From: Novosphingobium pentaromativorans US6-1
GTDB lineage: Bacteria > Pseudomonadota > Alphaproteobacteria > Sphingomonadales > Sphingomonadaceae
NCBI RefSeq assembly: GCF_000767465.1
Contig: NZ_CP009291.1
Coordinates: 1,319,501-1,383,500 of the forward strand
Reading direction: 5' to 3'
Length of the DNA stretch: 64,000 nucleotides
Shown: positions 59,430 through 64,000 of the stretch, piece after piece
How the letters are laid out: each line of letters opens with the position of its first letter
How positions within the stretch are numbered: position 1 is the first letter of the stretch
Translations under genes and position numbers: made by a program
Notes under the pieces: model-generated
The model's database searches: none
What the model was told of the DNA's origin: nothing
The model's input: the letters and a program-made list of their open reading frames with translations, nothing else

Positions 59430-60234
59430 GAACCGTATCCCTCCAGAGTTTCCAGGGCGCCTGGCCCGACATCCAGTAATCGTTGAGAATCTGCTTTTCA
59501 CGCATGGTATCCATGCACTGCCAGAACGAGGTGTGGCGGTAGGCCATGAGCTGGCCGTCCTGCGCCAGACGGGAGAGCGGGTTCTGCTCGAACATCTCCT
59601 CCTCGCTGTCGATGTAATCCATCACGCCCGGCTCCAGCACGAAGAACGCGCCGTTGATCCAGCCTTCGCCAAGCTGCGGCTTCTCGGCAAAGCAGGTGAT
59701 CCTGTCGCCGTCGAATTCGAGGTGGCCGTAGCGTGCCGGCGGGCGGACCGCGGTCAGCGTGGCGAGCTTGCCGTGCGACTTGTGGAACGCCAGCAGCTTG
59801 GGAATATCGATGTCCGCCACGCCGTCGCCCCAGGTGACCATCATCGTGTTGTCGCCCAGCCAGGGCGCCAGCTTCTTGATGCGTCCGCCGGTGCCGGCCT
59901 TCATGCCGGTTTCAACGAGGTCGACGTTCCAGTTGGGTGCGCAGTCGGGCGAATGGCGCACCAGTTCACCAGTCCGCGTGCTCAACGAGACCGATCCGGA
60001 GACCGAGAAATGCTCGTGGAACCAGCGCTTGATGAATTCGCCCTTGTAGCCCAGCGCAACGCTGAAGTCGTTGAAGCCATAGTGGCTGTAGATCATCATG
60101 ATGTGCCAGAGCATCGGCATGCCGCCGATCTCGACCATCGGCTTGGGCCGGGTTTCGGTCTCTTCCGACAGTCGCGAACCCAAGCCGCCGGCCAGGATGC
60201 CTACTCTCACCTTGGAGAAATCATGCATAGTCAT
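59353..60234 (-). CDS. rfbF: Glucose-1-phosphate cytidylyltransferase
   Basis: The 293-residue enzyme makes CDP-glucose from glucose-1-phosphate and CTP. It has the nucleotidyltransferase motif GILAGGLGSRLSEETETRPKPMVEIGGMPMLWHIM, then MMVTWGDGVADID, GWINGAFFVLEPGVMDYI and SFWQCMDTMREKQILNDYW, all typical of RfbF. Typical RfbF ends shortly after the APWKLW position; here about 29 more codons run into the epimerase gene because no stop intervenes. The ATG at 60234 overlaps the stop of the upstream GT2 gene. Confidence 0.93.
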   Translation of the reverse strand: MTMHDFSKVRVGILAGGLGSRLSEETETRPKPMVEIGGMPMLWHIMMIYSHYGFNDFSVALGYKGEFIKRWFHEHFSVSGSVSLSTRTGELVRHSPDCAPNWNVDLVETGMKAGTGGRIKKLAPWLGDNTMMVTWGDGVADIDIPKLLAFHKSHGKLATLTAVRPPARYGHLEFDGDRITCFAEKPQLGEGWINGAFFVLEPGVMDYIDSEEEMFEQNPLSRLAQDGQLMAYRHTSFWQCMDTMREKQILNDYWMSGQAPWKLWRDTVHESPADWASGVHRDSAGSPLARASA

Positions 60235-61187
60235 TTGAACACCACCTGTTTGAGCTGGCGGGGGCCGATCTGCCCGGCGAAATTGCGCTTGAGGAATGCG
60301 GCCATCTTCGGCGAGATCATGCCGGCCAGTTCCAGCGAATAACGGCCCAGTTCCACCGGCGTCAGGCTGCGGCGAATCAGGCCCGCCCAGAGCCGGTAGG
60401 GCGCCACGACATCGCCGTGCCGCGATGCGATCCGGAACAGATGGGACGCCAGCTGGATGTGCTCGGCCGCGGCGCTGCGGCTCTTGCGCCCTGTCTGCCA
60501 GAGACTGCGCTGCAGCTTGTCGTCGATGTTGATCGAGCGTTCTTCGTGTTCGCGGTTGTAGAACACCGCATCCTCGACCAGCAGGAACTTGCCCAGGATT
60601 GCCATTTCGGCCAGCAGCGCGCGGTCCGACCCGTAATAGGAGCGATGAAGCATCGAACGCTCCAGCAGCTCGGGCCGAAACACCCCGAAGATCGGGAAGC
60701 AGGTCTTCGACAGGGCTATCGTCTGCCTGAAACGCTGCGCCGGATCGTCATTGTCGATCGAGGGCGTCTCGTATTCCGGAATCTCGAAAATCTCGTCCTT
60801 GGGGCTGATCTGCAGGGTCCTGCCGTAAGCCAGACCTACGTCGGGGCGCGCTTCCAGTGCATCCACGCAGGCTTCGAGATAGTTGGGGCTGAGGCGATCG
60901 TCGTGCGCGCACCACTTGAAGTACTTCCCGGCCCGGTAGGTGAAACCCAAGTTGTAGTTCGCGGCAGCGCCGATGTTTTCCTTATTGCTCACCAGAACGA
61001 CGCGGCTGTCCTTGCGGGCGTAGGACGAGACAATCTCCGGTGTGTCGTCGTGGGAGGCGTTGTCTGTAACGTACAACCTGAAATCGGTGAGCGTCTGACC
61101 GAGAATAGATTCTATAGCGTCGGCTATGTAATCTGAACCATTAAATACTGGCAGAGATAATGTTACTTTTTCAGCTCTATCAGTCAT
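60231..61187 (-). CDS. Glycosyltransferase family 2
   Basis: This 318-residue GT-A enzyme has VTLSLPVFNGSDYIADAIESILGQTLTDFRLYVTDNASHDDTPEIV at the start, and GKYFKWCAHDDRLSPNYLEACVDALE with the metal-binding HDD. It adds one sugar of the repeat unit. It begins the - strand unit GT2, rfbF, epimerase, two methyltransferases and GT8, whose genes overlap or nearly touch. The upstream 299 bases are the likely promoter region. Confidence 0.92.
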   Translation of the reverse strand: MTDRAEKVTLSLPVFNGSDYIADAIESILGQTLTDFRLYVTDNASHDDTPEIVSSYARKDSRVVLVSNKENIGAAANYNLGFTYRAGKYFKWCAHDDRLSPNYLEACVDALEARPDVGLAYGRTLQISPKDEIFEIPEYETPSIDNDDPAQRFRQTIALSKTCFPIFGVFRPELLERSMLHRSYYGSDRALLAEMAILGKFLLVEDAVFYNREHEERSINIDDKLQRSLWQTGRKSRSAAAEHIQLASHLFRIASRHGDVVAPYRLWAGLIRRSLTPVELGRYSLELAGMISPKMAAFLKRNFAGQIGPRQLKQVVFK

Positions 61188-61486
61188 GCTTTCACCAAAC
61201 CGGAATAAAATAAAACGGACACGACGCCCTCAAGCAAAGTTGAACTTCAGGACCGGAAATCGCATCCAATTCACGACTCATATTGGCATGTTCGGTCTGG
61301 GGCAGGAATCACGCACTGTGGTTAGACCGAAGGAGCAGAACCCTAGCCCAAAGGGGCAAAGGGATCGGAAAATCGTTGCGATTGCGTGATTTACCTGGAG
61401 ACGTGCGGCAGCCCAGAAATCCAAGCGCAGCGCTTTGCAAGCTGCGGAAACGCCCCGCGAGGAGCGCCCTGCGGCAGATCGTACGA
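61188..61486. other. Intergenic region upstream of the GT2 operon
   Basis: Of the two genes flanking this 299-base gap, both leftward, the upstream GT4 ends at its edge. CCTCAA at 61228-61233 (TTGAGG on the - strand) and ATAAAA at 61205-61210 (TTTTAT) are a possible -35 and -10 with 17-base spacing, just before the GT2 start. At the other edge an inverted repeat (61467-61509) surrounds the GT4 stop. No gene is seen. Confidence 0.45.
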
Positions 61487-61509
61487 TCACGCAAAGGATT
61501 GCCGCAGGG
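61467..61509 (-). terminator. Inverted repeat around the GT4 stop codon
   Basis: CCCTGCGGCA (61467-61476) and TGCCGCAGGG (61500-61509) are exact inverted arms on either side of the GT4 stop at 61487. The loop contains GATCGTACGATC (61477-61488), itself a perfect palindrome. There is no T-run, so termination is uncertain. Confidence 0.4.
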
Positions 61510-62755
61510 CCGGTTCGCGCACGCGCCCTGACTGTTGCAGCTTTTCCTCGAAGATATCGATGAACGCGCCGATCCAGCTGTCGGGCGTGTGACAGAGCGA
61601 ATGGGCATCTGCAAAGCCCGCCCGGCTCATGCTTTCGACCAGTTCGTCGTCGGTCGCCAGCCCTCCCATCAGGTTCGCCAGCTTGTCGAAGCGATCGATG
61701 TTGAAGGTCCTGGCAAAGCCCAGCCGGACCGCATCGTCGGCAAGGTAGGCATGCGATGCCAGAATGACCGGAAGCCCGCTCATCGCCGCTTCGAGAATCA
61801 CGAGCCCGAAAGGTTCGGTGACCCTGCTCGGTACGATGATCGCGCGGCATTGCCTGGCTATTTCGGCGATGCCTTCCCGGTCCTGCCAGCCGATGACGCG
61901 CGCGTACTTGCTCCTGCGCGCTTCTGTGGTCCCGAGTTGGCCGCTGCCGATCAGGGTGATCTTCTGTCCGGCAGCAACCGCCGCCTTGATCGCAAGGTCG
62001 GCGCCCTTGTCGTGGCCAAGCCGGCCGACGAAGAGAAAGCCCTCGTTGCGCTCCGCCGCCACCCGCTCCTCGGTCCAGGCCTGCGCGGGATTGGGGATCG
62101 CGATCCTGTTCGGGGCCCGAAATCCACTGCTGGCGAATTTCTCCAGCATCCGGTCATGCAGGAAAGTGAAGGTCGCGCGATTTTCGGCAAAACGCGCGAC
62201 ACTGTTCAAACGCATGTGCCGCAATGCGCGCCAATACTTGCGCGCGCTGCTGATCCGGTCGCACTGGCTCGCGAGGCATTGCGCCGAGAGCGAGCGGTGC
62301 TGGCATGGCGTTGCGCTCGGGAAATGCGTGAAACCGCCGTTGGGGCAGATGTTGAAGAAGTCGTGGCAGGTCACGATCAGCCGGTCTTCCACCCCGCGCA
62401 ATGCACGGAAGATGGAAGGGGACAGGATCTGCGACCAGTTGTTCAGGTGATAGACCGTGCCATGGGTATCGTTGTCGCGGATCCAGTCGGCAACCATGCG
62501 CTCGGCAGCGGGATTGTGCAGTCCCTGCATCAGCGCATGGCGCGCCGGGAGGTCGAGCAATGCGTCCGATCCCAAGGTCACCTGCGCCACGCCCATGTCG
62601 CTCAGCCGCGATGTCGGCGCATCGCCGCAGATATAGGTTACCGGGTATCCCAGCCGGCGATAGAGCCTGACCGCCTCCAACGCGATAACGGTTGCGCCTC
62701 CGCGCGATGCAGAGGCAAAGTCGTTGATGACGACCACTTGATCGATCGAAGTCAT
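61487..62755 (-). CDS. Glycosyltransferase family 4
   Basis: The 422-residue GT-B enzyme has VVVINDFASASRGGATVIALEAVRLYRRLGYPVTYI at the N-terminus, IVTCHDFFNICPNGGF, and a donor-binding half with FLFVGRLGHDKGADLAIKAA and VPSRVTEPFGLVILEAAMSGLPVILASHAYLADD. The E-x7-E motif is seen in EPFGLVILE. The ATG at 62755 follows GGGGAGCG; the open frame upstream overlaps the neighbouring gene and is not coding. It lies 4 bases after the propeller-domain gene, so the two are one unit. Confidence 0.9.
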   Translation of the reverse strand: MTSIDQVVVINDFASASRGGATVIALEAVRLYRRLGYPVTYICGDAPTSRLSDMGVAQVTLGSDALLDLPARHALMQGLHNPAAERMVADWIRDNDTHGTVYHLNNWSQILSPSIFRALRGVEDRLIVTCHDFFNICPNGGFTHFPSATPCQHRSLSAQCLASQCDRISSARKYWRALRHMRLNSVARFAENRATFTFLHDRMLEKFASSGFRAPNRIAIPNPAQAWTEERVAAERNEGFLFVGRLGHDKGADLAIKAAVAAGQKITLIGSGQLGTTEARRSKYARVIGWQDREGIAEIARQCRAIIVPSRVTEPFGLVILEAAMSGLPVILASHAYLADDAVRLGFARTFNIDRFDKLANLMGGLATDDELVESMSRAGFADAHSLCHTPDSWIGAFIDIFEEKLQQSGRVREPALRQSFA

Positions 62756-62759
62756 CGAG

Positions 62760-64000
62760 TCATTCGCTCCCCCTGAGATATTGCGAGCGGGCCGACCGCA
62801 TGCCGAGCGCCGCAGACACCTTGCCCTCGGCCGTGCCCACGCGCGGTACGGCGCCTGTCGCGGATCGTGAGTCCGGACGGCCGCGCGCAAGGCCAGCAAA
62901 GCCGCCGACGCGCCTGCGCACGTCCATCACTACCCGCCCGGCCCGCACGTCGAAGTGATGGCAGCCGGTTATGCCGGGCTCGAAATCCGGCTCGATCGCA
63001 TAGGCGAGGCTTTCCCGGTAATTGTCGAGGGACAGGTCCTCTATTTCCATAAGCCGCACGCCATAGCCGTACGTGCCGTGCGAATTGTCCTGCGCGGGGC
63101 GATAGAGCCTGCCGTCCAGATCCAGGATACGCCCGGCATTGCGGGCCTCACGCGCGTCGACGACGACGGGATTGAGGGCGTGGGGTTCCAGCTTCGCAAG
63201 ATCGGGCCCGTCGGCGCGGAAGATGTGCAACTGCGTGTTCATGTCGAGAAAAGCGTCGTCGGAGATATTGGTGAAAAGCCACCAGTTGCCGTCGATCAGG
63301 TTCAGCGTCGAATCGGCCGCCACAACGCCCTCCAGCGCAGTGGCGTGCAGTTCCCAGTCATGCGGAAACGCGCGGCACTTCCAAACTTCGAGCCGCCGAA
63401 CCTCGCAGCATTCGGGCATCATGTAGAGCTCGCCCTCGTGCTCGAAGAGATGGGGAAACGACAGGTGGTAATCCCGGCGCAGCGCGACCTGAATGTCGGT
63501 GAGCTGTCCGTCCTCGAAGCGCCCCACGCTGATGTGCCCGCGCCCGGTGCGGTAGTCGAACTCCTCGAAGAAGCAGTACAGCGCCCCCGCCCGCTCCCAC
63601 AGGAAGGGATCCGCGAAATAGCTGTTCCTCGCCGAGACATGCGGCGTTGCCCTCGCGGGATCGAACTCGGACCACGCTGCGGCGTATGACTTGAGAAAGA
63701 ACATGCCCGGGCGTGCGCCCAGATTCTCACCGACTTTCTCAACCACTTTGGCCGCCCCGTCACCCCCAAGACGAGCCAGATAGGTACAAAGACCAGATCC
63801 TCCCGGCTGCAGCGGCTCTGCGGACCTGGGCAAGGAAGGCAGTTCGGATGCTTGCGACTGATGCGCCCGCTTCAAGGCGTTGACGATCAGCGGCACCGCC
63901 TTTTCGAGCATGAAGTCCTCGTTGCGCGTGGCCAAGAACTTGGTGTTGAGCCGCCCCGTCGCGATCGTGATCTCCTCCTTGTCCGCAGCGCCGCGCAGTA
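62760..64000 (-). CDS. Beta-propeller protein of the GINT1-N-like group; 5' end beyond the window
   Basis: The frame is open to the window edge, with coding-like sequence (EEITIATGRLNTKFLATRNEDFMLEKAV) before the first internal start-like codon, so the true start lies outside. About 413 residues are visible. The centre has the recurring blade motif SYFADPFLWERAGALYCFFEEFDYRTGRGHISVGRF, SFPHLFEHEGELYMMPECCEVRRLEVWKC and DGNWWLFTNIS, which fits the five-bladed, GH43-like domain found in plant GINT1 N-terminal regions and in bacterial formyltransferase-like proteins of polysaccharide loci. The missing part may be an enzyme domain. It lies 4 bases before the GT4 gene. Confidence 0.75.
   Translation of the reverse strand, partial: LRGAADKEEITIATGRLNTKFLATRNEDFMLEKAVPLIVNALKRAHQSQASELPSLPRSAEPLQPGGSGLCTYLARLGGDGAAKVVEKVGENLGARPGMFFLKSYAAAWSEFDPARATPHVSARNSYFADPFLWERAGALYCFFEEFDYRTGRGHISVGRFEDGQLTDIQVALRRDYHLSFPHLFEHEGELYMMPECCEVRRLEVWKCRAFPHDWELHATALEGVVAADSTLNLIDGNWWLFTNISDDAFLDMNTQLHIFRADGPDLAKLEPHALNPVVVDAREARNAGRILDLDGRLYRPAQDNSHGTYGYGVRLMEIEDLSLDNYRESLAYAIEPDFEPGITGCHHFDVRAGRVVMDVRRRVGGFAGLARGRPDSRSATGAVPRVGTAEGKVSAALGMRSARSQYLRGSE

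Noticed and set aside
1..64000. Search for mobile elements, CRISPR arrays, prophage or toxin-antitoxin systems.
   Set aside because: No transposase, integrase, repeat-spacer series, phage genes or toxin-antitoxin pair was recognised in the translated frames or sequence.

Overview
The window reads as chromosome from a GC-rich sphingomonad, most like Novosphingobium or a close relative. The evidence is the high GC content, two TonB-dependent receptors (one with the ITDIVVTAERR-type N-terminus typical of sphingomonads), frequent GTG/TTG starts, and a sphingan-type exopolysaccharide locus. No tRNA, rRNA, CRISPR, insertion sequence or integrase was recognised. Gene names rest on reading motifs and family resemblance by eye; no database search was run.

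Region 1 (1-4310) holds the 5' end of an acyl-CoA synthetase gene and two c-di-GMP proteins: a GAF-PAS-GGDEF-EAL protein and a membrane GGDEF cyclase. Region 2 (4406-11324) is an iron-acquisition block on the + strand. It runs PKHD hydroxylase (PiuC/YbiX type), Fiu-like catecholate siderophore receptor behind two tandem Fur-box-like palindromes, TonB, a PepSY membrane protein, DUF2271 and DUF4198 periplasmic proteins, and ApbE. This order suggests siderophore uptake coupled to envelope ferric reduction by a flavinylated system. A BASS-type transporter and an aldo/keto reductase follow on the - strand.

Region 3 (13762-33455) is the most unusual part: a catabolic supercluster. The + strand arm has a TonB receptor, an MFS carrier, a Rieske oxygenase, a VOC protein, a LigB/DODA-type extradiol dioxygenase, an acetamidase/formamidase and a TauD-type oxygenase. 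The - strand operon has ribokinase, a RutA-like flavin monooxygenase, a RutB-like cysteine hydrolase, a second MFS carrier, an M20 amidohydrolase, and one 806-residue protein in which a complete AraC-type regulator is fused to an acetamidase/formamidase. An SDR, a second RutB-like hydrolase and a second TauD-type oxygenase complete it. Together these could import, open and mineralise an N-heterocycle carrying a ribose or ribityl group. Riboflavin/lumichrome is the hypothesis I favour, because the only fully characterised ribose-releasing relative of RutA known to me is riboflavin lyase (RcaE). This is inference.

Region 4 (33762-37490) has an unrecognised protein, a SleB-type cell-wall hydrolase and a LuxR-type regulator with a degenerate receiver. 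Region 5 (37789 to the window end) is a large exopolysaccharide locus. It encodes the export protein, priming sugar transferase, outer-membrane beta-barrel protein, Wzc-like co-polymerase/tyrosine kinase, Wzy-like and Wzx-like membrane proteins, seven or so glycosyltransferases and two FemAB/BioF2-like acyltransferases. It also encodes a membrane-anchored aspartyl/asparaginyl beta-hydroxylase-like protein and a CDP-sugar cassette (glucose-1-phosphate cytidylyltransferase, epimerase, two C-methyltransferase-like enzymes). The c-di-GMP proteins and the LuxR protein are plausible regulators of this locus, but nothing in the sequence proves that.
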